This document shows, one piece after another, positions 42,803 through 51,067 of a stretch of 64,000 nt of DNA. A model generated the notes under the pieces. The model did no database searches and was not told where the DNA came from. It saw nothing but the letters and a program-made list of their open reading frames with translations. The stretch is from Anaerolineales bacterium UBA6055 (GTDB taxonomy: Bacteria; Chloroflexota; Anaerolineae; Aggregatilineales; Phototrophicaceae). Within the stretch, counting starts at the first letter, position 1; every line of letters begins with the position of its first letter. The stretch covers positions 1 to 64,000 of the forward strand of contig DIYL01000044.1 in the NCBI GenBank assembly GCA_002428985.1, given 5' to 3'. The position numbers were made by a program, and so were the translations under genes.

Positions 42803-43627
42803 TTATAGACTCCAGTGGGCGATAATAGACCGAAACCCAAGTTCTTTATGCACTTTTTTGTCTGGATAAGTACATTCATTATTTAACCAAGCATCTAACA
42901 ATTTTGATGCTTGGTTATGAATATCATCGGATAGTTCCCAATCTCGGCTAAACATGCGTTGTTTATGACGTTCAACTATCATTCTTACAGAAACGGGATC
43001 GCTTTCATATTTGACTAAATCAACAATTTCCGTTTTTGCTCCACAATCTTGCAAATAAGTTGCAATAGTTTCGTCAGTTAGTGCAAGTCCAGGGAGTACA
43101 CTATCTTTAGGAATTCCTAGCTGCTCCAAGATTTCATCCCATTTTGTATGAACGATTTTTACAGGATCTAGTGAGTTCGATTTACCACTCTTTGCAACAT
43201 AGGCACTTAATAGATATCCTCCAGGTTTTAAAAGTCGTTTTGCCTCATCAACAGTAGCTTTCCAATTGTCTAATAGATGGAACACTCGAACAGCACTAAC
43301 GACATCGAAGGACTTACTTGGGAATGGTAGAGTCTTGGTGATGTTTGCTTGAACAAGCGGAGTGTACTTCTTTTTTCGCGCCTCTATTTTTTTGAAAATT
43401 GGCAACATCATAGGAAGAGAAATATCAAGGCCAATGTAATTGTAATTAGATTCTAAAAAGGGAAGTGCAATAAGCCCGGTTCCAATGCCTAGTTCAATAA
43501 AGCGTGTAGACGAATCTGCATTGGTATACTGAATAATGGCATCCCTGATTTTTTCTGGTATACTGATAGGATAACCTCGTGTACTGTCATAGAATTTAAC
43601 TGCATGGTCATACGATACTATTTTCAT
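42803..43627 (-). CDS. SAM-dependent methyltransferase
   Basis: 274 residues with a Rossmann-type class I methyltransferase: FIELGIGTGLIALPFL (motif I), IGLDISLPMM (motif II), ANITKTLPFPSKSFDVVSAV (motif III/post II) and LKPGGYLLSA. It acts on small molecules or proteins; the acceptor cannot be read. There is no signal peptide. It lies in the cargo region and its composition is more AT-rich than the tail genes. Confidence 0.85.
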   Translation of the reverse strand: MKIVSYDHAVKFYDSTRGYPISIPEKIRDAIIQYTNADSSTRFIELGIGTGLIALPFLESNYNYIGLDISLPMMLPIFKKIEARKKKYTPLVQANITKTLPFPSKSFDVVSAVRVFHLLDNWKATVDEAKRLLKPGGYLLSAYVAKSGKSNSLDPVKIVHTKWDEILEQLGIPKDSVLPGLALTDETIATYLQDCGAKTEIVDLVKYESDPVSVRMIVERHKQRMFSRDWELSDDIHNQASKLLDAWLNNECTYPDKKVHKELGFRSIIAHWSL

Positions 43628-43814
43628 AATAAAACCTCAGCAACAACTACATTATCTTTTAAGGCTACTTCACTATATCATTAACTAATAGCATATCCTT
43701 GCGTATCACAATAATGGATCAGTACTTAAACTAACATGAGTTTTGGTAAAATTGTCTCTCGTTACAATGATTTGTTTAGGGATGGATATCATACAAAGGA
43801 AACTTACAGGTATT

Positions 43815-44255
43815 ATGAGCCATGAACTGTTTCACTTAGGTATTAAAGCTCTGATTTCAAACCCGAGTGGCAAGATTTTGTTGCTACAAGTCAAACTAAA
43901 AGAAATATCAGAATATGATGGTATCACGTACTGGGATCTCCCTGGAGGACGTGTTGAAAAAAACGAGTCAGTAATTGAAACATTAGACAGAGAGCTACAC
44001 GAGGAGACAGGTTTGGAGCTAAGGCAGAAACCAGTTACCTTTATTGGATCTGCACTTACCAAGATTCGTATTCACTCTGTGCATGGAGAGGTTGGCTTAA
44101 TACTTTTTGTCTACAAGTGTCAATGGGATAATACCCCTGAGATATACCTCAGCGAAGAACATATTGCGTATCAATGGGTGAGTCTCAAACAAGCGGTTGA
44201 AGCACTATCAGTAAATTATCCACCAGAGTTCGTTGAAGTCGTAAAAAATATGTAG
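43815..44255 (+). CDS. NUDIX hydrolase
   Basis: 146 residues from ATG 43815 (AGGT upstream); the frame extends to 43743 without a ribosome site. GGRVEKNESVIETLDRELHE then ETGLEL is the Nudix box. SHELFHLGIKALI gives the first strand and YLSEEHIAYQWVSL the later part. It hydrolyses nucleoside diphosphate-linked substrates and needs Mg or Mn. Stands alone in the cargo region. Confidence 0.9.
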   Translation: MSHELFHLGIKALISNPSGKILLLQVKLKEISEYDGITYWDLPGGRVEKNESVIETLDRELHEETGLELRQKPVTFIGSALTKIRIHSVHGEVGLILFVYKCQWDNTPEIYLSEEHIAYQWVSLKQAVEALSVNYPPEFVEVVKNM

Positions 44256-44327
44256 GGAACTAGAAATCAAAAATAGAGTGATAACTACTTACTAAACTAT
44301 CTACCCCACATTTATTAACCCGTTAGG

Positions 44328-44401
44328 ATGTACGATAGCTTGTGTTTTAGTTGTAAAGTAGTAGCCATTCTGGTTGAAATGATAAATCTATAGAATGCCA
44401 A
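44328..44401 (+). repeat. 74-bp perfect direct repeat, left copy
   Basis: Starts ATGTACGATAGCTTGTGTTT and ends ATCTATAGAATGCCAA. The same 74 bases occur at 48939-49012. The pair encloses three wall-lytic genes and a small frame. No recombinase lies inside. Confidence 0.95.
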
Positions 44402-44424
44402 TTAGTTGAAGTGAAGTCGAATCC

Positions 44425-45162
44425 TTATTCATGCAAAAAGAATTGAATATTTCCCTGTGGTAAGCCTCCAAATGAATCTCTTGAATTCATCTCGGGACTA
44501 ACAATTAACCCTGCTTGTGCGACATTAGGCCACAATTGCCCGTTAAAATCATGTTCGCCGTCACCTGGTAGGACGAGCGCAATGTGATCGGAAGGATCTG
44601 CTGCAGCACCTGAACTTAGCATGATGGCAACCCGACCTTGATTAACCCAATCTTGGACCGCTTCAGCTTCTTGAATTGATTTAACTGACCACCCTTTTTG
44701 GTTTCCCGTTGATTGAAGCCAGCTCTTCATTTGATGAACGTCCGTATTGTTCGGATTATTTGGGATTTCACAATGCAGAATTCGTGTAACATCATTCACG
44801 AAAATATTGCAGAATGTCATGATGCCGCCATTATTTATTTGGAAGGGTTCATATCGCTTGATGCCATTTTGAAAAAATTGAATAACGAGTTCACCTGAAT
44901 GGTTTAAAGTTGCAGCGGTAAACAGATAGGTGACAGCCCGTTCAATTAGCTGTGGATTTTGAGCTGTATTGCGCTGGGCTGGAGTACTATATAAGTCTTC
45001 TTCCTGCATGCCAATCAAAAAAAGAGTGCGTTGAAAGCCTGTACCGCGAACCCATGACCAATCTTCGCAGAATCTTATTCTTTCGCCAATGACTTCATAC
45101 CGGTTTGGATCACCTATGTCATAAGGTGTGATGGTCGGAGGTATATTCACAATTGTAGACAT
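44425..45162 (-). CDS. Cysteine peptidase-like (CHAP/NlpC-like) protein
   Basis: 245 residues. GGIMTFCNIFVNDVTRILH carries the likely nucleophile Cys118 in FCN, and PSDHIALVLPG the likely His193, the order of CHAP/NlpC-like papain-fold amidases and endopeptidases. A final AQAGLIVSP segment also belongs to this group. There is no signal peptide, as in phage lysins released by holin. An N-terminal 100 residues include IGERIRFCEDWSW with no known fold. It lies in the 74-bp repeat cassette with two M23 genes. Confidence 0.7.
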   Translation of the reverse strand: MSTIVNIPPTITPYDIGDPNRYEVIGERIRFCEDWSWVRGTGFQRTLFLIGMQEEDLYSTPAQRNTAQNPQLIERAVTYLFTAATLNHSGELVIQFFQNGIKRYEPFQINNGGIMTFCNIFVNDVTRILHCEIPNNPNNTDVHQMKSWLQSTGNQKGWSVKSIQEAEAVQDWVNQGRVAIMLSSGAAADPSDHIALVLPGDGEHDFNGQLWPNVAQAGLIVSPEMNSRDSFGGLPQGNIQFFLHE

Positions 45163-45196
45163 CGCTTAAGTTCCTTTCGATGATCTTAGAGGATGG

Positions 45197-46105
45197 TTAA
45201 CAATCAAGCGCTAAGCAATTGGCTTGGTTGCGAAAGAATCGGGCATTATTCGTTCCAATTCTGATATTGAATTTGCGCCCAATGACCCATCCTCCACGTC
45301 GAATAATAGGTTGATCAAGTGGGGATTGCCATTCATTCCATCCACTAAAAAATTCCCGTACACCAATGTGGTCAAACTTATTTATTATTGCATCACGCAT
45401 ATTCGGTGGCATAAGAAGTAAGGGGTTGACTATGAATGTTTCGTCTAAGTATCGAACTTCTAAGTGGAGATGCGCTCTGTTGGCATCAACTACACCTATT
45501 ACTGTATCCGGATTAACAACCCTATTGTTTTCTAGTTCGTCATTGACTTCCGACAAATGGCCATATAGGACGCAATAACCATCATCAGTCTTGACCTTTA
45601 CATGCATCGGATCAAATGAAGCGGTTGAGCTTTCAACAAATTCACCATGCACACCGGCAAGTACAATCCCATTTCTATTGCCAAAGTCCAACCCACCATG
45701 TAGGCCTTGACTGTACTCATCATAACTATGTTCATCCCCGCAACAAAAGGCAAAGCGGGTATTGCCGTAGTAGTAAACATTGTGGATGTCATCAATCGGA
45801 AGTGGGAGGCTTTCAAATAACTGATTTTGGACAGGCAAATCATCTTGAGACAGCAAACGAATTTCGCTGTTATCTAAAGCTCGCTCTTGCACCCAACCGT
45901 TTCGACGTTTTTCGTGATATTGCAACCAACGCCACCCACCCCGCTCAACAATTGTTGTTGGAGTTATCGCTACACTTAGGAGCCGCCCAGGGCGAATATT
46001 GTAAAGTAAATGAGTCGCCTTGGCTTCTGGTTGTTGGTAGAATGGCAATCCAATATCTTTAGTAACGTTATAAAAGAACTTTTCTATGGTTGGATTTTCG
46101 ATCAT
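45197..46105 (-). CDS. M23 peptidase with SH3-like domain
   Basis: 302 residues from ATG 46105 (AGGT upstream). The frame is open to 46288 but those codons are non-protein-like. Residues about 20-95 (LLYNIRPGRLLSVAITPTTI, RWLQYHEKRRNGWVQ) are SH3b-like. HGGLDFGNRNG (His and Asp zinc ligands), YGHLSEV and HLHLEVRYLD form the M23/LytM active site. It cuts peptide cross-links of peptidoglycan. Same domain as the C-terminal part of the 46789 protein, which suggests duplication within the cassette. Confidence 0.85.
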   Translation of the reverse strand: MIENPTIEKFFYNVTKDIGLPFYQQPEAKATHLLYNIRPGRLLSVAITPTTIVERGGWRWLQYHEKRRNGWVQERALDNSEIRLLSQDDLPVQNQLFESLPLPIDDIHNVYYYGNTRFAFCCGDEHSYDEYSQGLHGGLDFGNRNGIVLAGVHGEFVESSTASFDPMHVKVKTDDGYCVLYGHLSEVNDELENNRVVNPDTVIGVVDANRAHLHLEVRYLDETFIVNPLLLMPPNMRDAIINKFDHIGVREFFSGWNEWQSPLDQPIIRRGGWVIGRKFNIRIGTNNARFFRNQANCLALDC

Positions 46106-46379
46106 ATACAACCTGATATTAATATTTACAAATAATATATTTATTATATATTTTTTGGACCAATGTGTCAAATTTTTCGACGAGCGTTGTCTCGTCGGTT
46201 CAGTTTGAATCATGTTCGACTCACCCGCACAGAAAACAAAAACGTTGCCTAAATCACCCTTATCGGGCAATAAGGGCAACTTCCACAACGCTCCCGCTGT
46301 ACTGGTATTTCTGGAACATTAATATGGAAGAATCATTCTAGCGAGTTATTTTAGTTTAGGTTATCCGAGTTATCATAGT

Positions 46380-46529
46380 TTATTCTTTCTCAGTTTGTTG
46401 CCAGAAATCAGGATGATCGGGGTCTGTAAAACGTGTTATATCAGCATCTGGTGTCCATTTCCTTAAAATCGCGCAACTGTAACTTCTTGGGCATGGCAGA
46501 TCCTCTAGTTTTTCTCCATCATACTCCAT
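46380..46529 (-). CDS. Small protein with the pentapeptide-type tail
   Basis: 49 residues: MEYDGEKLEDLPCPRSYS, then KWTPDADITRFTDPDHPDFW and QQTEKE. The second half closely matches the end of the pentapeptide protein at 1-390 (KWTPETDLSRFTNPDHPDFW). No pentapeptide repeats precede it and no clear ribosome site is present, so it may be a remnant or a stand-alone small protein. Confidence 0.5.
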   Translation of the reverse strand: MEYDGEKLEDLPCPRSYSCAILRKWTPDADITRFTDPDHPDFWQQTEKE

Positions 46530-46788
46530 TTTTGAATATTTATCGGATTAAGCACTTAGTACTCACGATTATATATTTTTATTTCATTAATCATGATTTT
46601 TATGAATTATAAAACATAATTATGTATATTATCATAATTATGATATCATAACATATAAAGTATTTTCATTATTAATATGTTAGTGATCTGAGCATTATAA
46701 TCTTTTTGCACTATTACAGGCAGAACTTAGAAAGGCTGTACATATAATATCTATTGTCAATAATATTTTAGAAGAGAGGGCTCATATA

Positions 46789-48759
46789 ATGACTTTTAAT
46801 ATTCCGTGGCGTATGGGAGCCAATATTCGTGATCTAGCCTTTTACGGAGAACGCGGGGCTGGCTCCGAGCGTGCTGTAGCAAGTGATAAACACACCCAGA
46901 TCGAAACCCTACATTCAATCGGGGTTCAGATAATACGCTTTTATGCACCGCACAACCGCATTCTTGCTGATTATGGTGCCGAACGTGCATTTCAACACAT
47001 TGGTGAAACGCTAGATCTACTCAGACAATTTGATATGCAAGCGATTGTTTGTTTGGGTGATGCGCTCATGCATTCAGGTTATTTCTTCCGTGGCGATATT
47101 GATTTTCATACTGAACCTAGTAATGGTCAGCTCAATCGTCAGTATTGGCTTACTCGGCAATACAAGCGACACTATGAACCGTTCCTCCGTGCAATTGTTC
47201 AACGCTTTGGCACACATAATAGTGTTCTTATTTGGGAGCTGGGTAATGAACATGCGGTTCGTCCAAACGATGAATCGTTGGAAGCAGCACGTGCCAGCGA
47301 ACAGTTTCTTGAGTTTGCATATAGCATGACGCAACTTATTCGAAGTATTGATCGCAATGCGTTAGTCGGGAGTGGTCTCTCAAATTCTCGGCATGTCTTT
47401 TATAACGAGAACCCCGCTCAGATGCGAGATTTTGCTAAGCGACTCTATAATATCGTGGACGCAGTTTCTATCCATGAATACGAACATGACAGCGAGCACA
47501 ATCGCATTGAGAATGACGTGACTGTTGCTGCCGATCTAAGAAAGTTACTGTATATTGGCGAGGTTGGATCGAATATCAATAGTCCGCAAAAACCTCGCGA
47601 TCAGTATCTAAGTGAAAGAATAAGCTATTGGCGTGGTCGTGGGGCTTTTACCGTGATGCCATGGTCATTTGATGCCACAGGTAAATCGCTGTCTGATGCA
47701 CTAGGTGTTTCAAAGGGACAACATGATGATTACAATGATATTGTTCATGTGGTGTCTCATAATAGGGGGAGTACCAAGCCCTTCATTCCTCAAGCGCTCT
47801 TCAATGCAATTGAACGAGCAGAGTTATCTTCCATTGAGTCTCAACCTAATGCAACTGAATCGAATCAGCTCAAGTATTTTCAGGCGACTACTAAATTGTC
47901 TATTCGTGTCGCGCCAGATCGCGATGCTAGTCGGATTAGGAAAGATGGACTGCGAGAAAATTGGTTGTATGAAGGCGATATTATCCAAGTTGACCCCAAT
48001 TCTCGTACTGAAGCAGATGGGCATATCTGGTGGAAGCACGATTGCGGCTGGTCGGCAGAACGCCCACTCGGCGAAAATACGGAAAAATACCTTATACCAT
48101 TTGACTATGACCCTTCCGCAATGGTTATCAAAATGGACTGTCGCGAGGTTGTATTTCCAATTCTCTTCAGGCAGTTGCCAGTCGACGCTGATAAAATCAG
48201 TTGGTTGCAGTATTTTGGCAGCACCATCTTTGCTGAACGATTAGCACGAGGAGATGTTGACAATATGAATCCCAGATCCTATGCATATGCACAAGGATAC
48301 CATGGTGGTTTTGATTTTGGAAACGCACCCAATCAGAATGTGACGGTAAAAGCGGGTATGACTGGGAAAGTAAAGTCCATTGTTCGAGATGCACCCCATT
48401 TTATACCTCATTATGTAGTCGTTGAGTCGGGCGACTATACAGTGATTTACGGTCACCTGAGTTCTGTTGATGAAAACCTGACAAAAGATCAAGTCGTCGA
48501 CCCAGATACGACGATAGGTGAAATTGTAGCCGGAGGTAATCAACACTTACATTTGGAAGTCAGACAATCAAGTGGACTTATTCTGAACACGCTACTATTC
48601 ATGGAAGAAAGCGTTCGTGACAAAGCTATGGGAATTAAAAATCCAAGTATGTTCAAAGTACCCCATGACCCGACGCTATGGCAAGATCCTCTCGTACAAC
48701 CCGAAATTGTGCTAGGTGGTGATTGGGATGCACCATGGCCTGAACCTCCAGAAGCATAA
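46789..48759 (+). CDS. Glycoside hydrolase-SH3-M23 multidomain wall hydrolase
   Basis: 656 residues in three parts. Residues 1-330 form a TIM-barrel hydrolase of the GH5/GH-A type, with acid/base Glu154 in WELGNEH and nucleophile Glu258 in YIGEVGS. Residues about 360-450 are SH3-like (LSIRVAPDRDASRIR, IWWKHDCGWSAERP). The C-terminal M23 peptidase has YHGGFDFGNAPN near 503, VIYGHLSSVD and HLHLEVRQ. No signal peptide. It would attack both a glycan and the cross-links. It is the main product of the 74-bp-repeat cassette and is followed by a terminator. Confidence 0.85.
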   Translation: MTFNIPWRMGANIRDLAFYGERGAGSERAVASDKHTQIETLHSIGVQIIRFYAPHNRILADYGAERAFQHIGETLDLLRQFDMQAIVCLGDALMHSGYFFRGDIDFHTEPSNGQLNRQYWLTRQYKRHYEPFLRAIVQRFGTHNSVLIWELGNEHAVRPNDESLEAARASEQFLEFAYSMTQLIRSIDRNALVGSGLSNSRHVFYNENPAQMRDFAKRLYNIVDAVSIHEYEHDSEHNRIENDVTVAADLRKLLYIGEVGSNINSPQKPRDQYLSERISYWRGRGAFTVMPWSFDATGKSLSDALGVSKGQHDDYNDIVHVVSHNRGSTKPFIPQALFNAIERAELSSIESQPNATESNQLKYFQATTKLSIRVAPDRDASRIRKDGLRENWLYEGDIIQVDPNSRTEADGHIWWKHDCGWSAERPLGENTEKYLIPFDYDPSAMVIKMDCREVVFPILFRQLPVDADKISWLQYFGSTIFAERLARGDVDNMNPRSYAYAQGYHGGFDFGNAPNQNVTVKAGMTGKVKSIVRDAPHFIPHYVVVESGDYTVIYGHLSSVDENLTKDQVVDPDTTIGEIVAGGNQHLHLEVRQSSGLILNTLLFMEESVRDKAMGIKNPSMFKVPHDPTLWQDPLVQPEIVLGGDWDAPWPEPPEA

Positions 48760-48812
48760 CGTGCTGTAAAGATTGGATTTTACATCCTCTGATAAATACA
48801 TTATGTACAATC

Positions 48813-48842
48813 AAAGTCACCACAGCGGTGGCTTTTTTGTTT
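48813..48842 (+). terminator. Factor-independent terminator
   Basis: AAAG then CCAC-AGCG-GTGG-CTTT followed by TTTTGTTTTG, about 60 bases after the wall hydrolase stop. Confidence 0.75.
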
Positions 48843-48938
48843 TGTATTGCTCCTACTTTTGTTCCTACACAACTAATCACTTATTTTAGATTAGACAGAG
48901 TTACCATGACGGAAAGAGAGCAAATGTAATCATATAGA

Positions 48939-49012
48939 ATGTACGATAGCTTGTGTTTTAGTTGTAAAGTAGTAGCCATTCTGGTTGAAATGATAAATCT
49001 ATAGAATGCCAA
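48939..49012 (+). repeat. 74-bp perfect direct repeat, right copy
   Basis: Identical to 44328-44401. The next 130 bases (49013-49148) are dense in hairpins. Confidence 0.95.
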
Positions 49013-49080
49013 ACGCTCGGCGTTAAATTCGCTACGCGACCGCGGAAAGACGGTTCCCGCTATTTATACCCCAAGTGTTT

Positions 49081-49148
49081 GGGTTTCTAAGCGAGTTATT
49101 TGCGAAACGCGAGGCAAAGCCATGCTCAAATAACATCCTCAGAAACCC
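49081..49148 (+). repeat. Large hairpin holding the right copy of the cargo inverted repeat
   Basis: GGGTTTCT (49081-49088) pairs with AGAAACCC (49141-49148), and GTTATTTG (49095-49102) with CAAATAAC (49127-49134). Bases 49105-49144 are the complement of 42742-42779 apart from three substitutions and a two-base gap. Confidence 0.65.
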
Positions 49149-49171
49149 AAATAGCTTGGAGAGAAAAACAC

Positions 49172-49363
49172 ATGGAAGTAGGAACATTTATTGTTGATTC
49201 ACGAAATAATATATGGATTGTCATAGATAGAGAATCTTGTGACGATGACGAAATTATTGTTGTTGACCCAAGATGGGACAATCAAACAACTTTCAAATGA
49301 CGAGATGTACGATTCGCTCAAGATCGTGAAATTCAGTCGTTATATGACTTCACAGCACAATAA
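49172..49363 (+). pseudogene. Small phage protein interrupted by an in-frame TGA
   Basis: Starts at ATG 49172 with GGAG ten bases upstream and reads MEVGTFIVDSRNNIWIVIDR to QTTFK, then TGA (49298-49300) and continues in frame RDVRFAQDREIQSLYDFTAQ to TAA at 49361. The part beyond the TGA is protein-like (FAQDREIQSL), so the ancestral codon was probably TGG or CGA. A 42-residue short form is possible. Confidence 0.5.
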
Positions 49364-49394
49364 ACTTGAAGTCATTGAATAATGAAAACAAAAA

Positions 49395-49428
49395 TAGCGG
49401 GCAAGCCTCACCCCTGAAGCACCCGCTA
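49395..49428 (-). terminator. Hairpin with minus-strand T-run
   Basis: TAGCGGG (49395-49401) pairs with CCCGCTA (49422-49428), followed on the minus strand by TTTTTGTTTT. It isolates the second half of the tail operon from the cargo. Confidence 0.5.
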
Positions 49429-49554
49429 CCCTATATTGTTCTATAGTGATTATACTCCGAAACAGCCTAGCACGATATTCTCTTGTAAAAACCCCAGTTA
49501 CCCGCCTACCCCACACATCATCTATCCTGAGCAAAACACACACGCACAGGGTAA

Positions 49555-50004
49555 ATGATGGCAACAGCGACAGTTCTCAATAAACAACTCGATATTATCA
49601 AGCTGAGATACACCACCAAGCAGAAGCAAATCGCCGAAGCCACCATTGAGGTATCACCCCTCCAACTAGATGCCCAACCTTTCGATGTCTTCTTAGAAAA
49701 TTGCACCATCGAACACAACGGCACAATCATCCTATCCGGCGTTGTCAGCGATTTACCCAAAATAGATGTGGACAAAGGCACAACCACAATCAACGTAGAT
49801 GGCGCACTCGGTCTGCTCGATACCGAAGCCTCCGCCAACGTCCATTTTCAAAATGTACCGGTATCAACCGCCATCTCAACCATCCTATCGTATACGCGGG
49901 ATAGCACATGGGCACTCAATAACACATCATCCCTCACCGAATCAAACATAACACTCGATGTCCGTAGCAAAAAAACCATATGGGCCAACTGCGCGAAATT
50001 TTAG
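49555..50004 (+). CDS. Tail baseplate/receptor-region protein, N-terminal part (frame broken)
   Basis: 149 residues, starting at ATG 49555 or 49558 (AGGG upstream). Strand-rich (IRYTTKQKQIAEATIEVSP, TTINVDGALGLLDTE). The end IWANCAKF comes from a shifted frame: the continuation is the 49980 frame. The step lies at or after seven As at 49969-49975. With eight As the protein would read SKKN-HMGQLREILDKCLN. It is the first gene of the second tail block. Confidence 0.6.
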   Translation: MMATATVLNKQLDIIKLRYTTKQKQIAEATIEVSPLQLDAQPFDVFLENCTIEHNGTIILSGVVSDLPKIDVDKGTTTINVDGALGLLDTEASANVHFQNVPVSTAISTILSYTRDSTWALNNTSSLTESNITLDVRSKKTIWANCAKF

Positions 50005-51056
50005 ATAAATGCCTCAATCCGACCTTTCTCCGCTATTCTCATTTCGACGGTAGCACACATTTTGTTGACCTCGGCGGATTCGGGGACAAAAATTACAACA
50101 TCTACGTCACCCGCGAAAACCTGACCAAAGAACCCAAAGTCAAACAAACATCAACCGTCCCCACCAAATCAATCACACCCGTCTCTGGGGTCTCTGGGGA
50201 TACCATCGTCGATCTCTCAATCGCAATTGCTGCTCAACCAAGCCTTGCCACCGATGCAGACTACCCCATTCAAGGCAATCGTGTCGTCAATAACACCATA
50301 ATCAAAGGCGTTCACCTGCAAGAACCCATGTCAACACACAAAACCAAAAACGATGGTACACCCTCTCAAGCCCAAAAAGAACAAGTCGCCCTCAGCACAT
50401 ACGGGCAATGTGTTCGCATCCTTCAACAATCAAATCCGCGCACCGTCATTGATGTCGAGATGATGTTAGAAACACCACCACTCATCAATAGCCTACTATT
50501 TACCAACCTCGTAAAAACCGAACAAGGCGTGGATGCCCTTACCCAGCAACAATTTTCTGTTACTACACTCAACATCAATCAGTGGATGCGCGTTGTCAGT
50601 GTCCAATCATCATTAGACACAACCGCACACATCGGGGACGAAATTAACCGCAATCGCGCAACTCTATATAAGATACAACTAACATCTGGCAGTGAGGTCG
50701 AAGACTTTAATGAGTCAAAATACATTTTCGACACCTTACAGAAAGCCGAAGATAAAGATATTCAGGGTGCGATCTCAGCCATCGCAATTCACACCGTGTC
50801 CGTAACACACAATGCGGTTGCATCAGATTGTTCCAGTGGTTGGGGGAACGGCAAAACCTATTCGTTTACGCCCCCCGTAGAATCAGCAACACGGGTCAAC
50901 TATACAGTTGATGTCCCTGCCAATCGATCATACGTGGTCACACAAGTACCAGTAATCGGTGTGTCACCACTAACCATATGTGTCTCTGGTGAAAATAATG
51001 ACGATTGGGATACATCAGACAACTTACAAATTAGGGCAAGGTTCGTATATACATAG
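49980..51056 (+). CDS. Tail baseplate/receptor-region protein, C-terminal part
   Basis: 358 residues. LREILDKCLNPTFLRYSHFD continues the previous frame; then FVDLGGFGDKNYNIYVTREN, a region with TLNINQWMRVVSVQSSLD and DEINRNRATLYKIQL, and a C-terminal strand-rich section. The LREIL-LR-YSHFDG style resembles tail-associated (Tal-like) baseplate hub proteins. An ATG at the very start of this frame has no ribosome site, so independent translation is unlikely. The full protein would be about 500 residues. Confidence 0.6.
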   Translation: MGQLREILDKCLNPTFLRYSHFDGSTHFVDLGGFGDKNYNIYVTRENLTKEPKVKQTSTVPTKSITPVSGVSGDTIVDLSIAIAAQPSLATDADYPIQGNRVVNNTIIKGVHLQEPMSTHKTKNDGTPSQAQKEQVALSTYGQCVRILQQSNPRTVIDVEMMLETPPLINSLLFTNLVKTEQGVDALTQQQFSVTTLNINQWMRVVSVQSSLDTTAHIGDEINRNRATLYKIQLTSGSEVEDFNESKYIFDTLQKAEDKDIQGAISAIAIHTVSVTHNAVASDCSSGWGNGKTYSFTPPVESATRVNYTVDVPANRSYVVTQVPVIGVSPLTICVSGENNDDWDTSDNLQIRARFVYT

Positions 51057-51067
51057 AGAGATGAGCG

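Noticed and set aside
46106..46288. N-terminal extension of the M23 protein
   Set aside because: Residues are not protein-like, and ATG 46105 has a ribosome site followed by the SH3-like domain.
49298..49300. Alternative genetic code with TGA as Trp
   Set aside because: Many clear genes end at TGA in correct ATGA overlaps (for example terS/terL), so the standard code is used.
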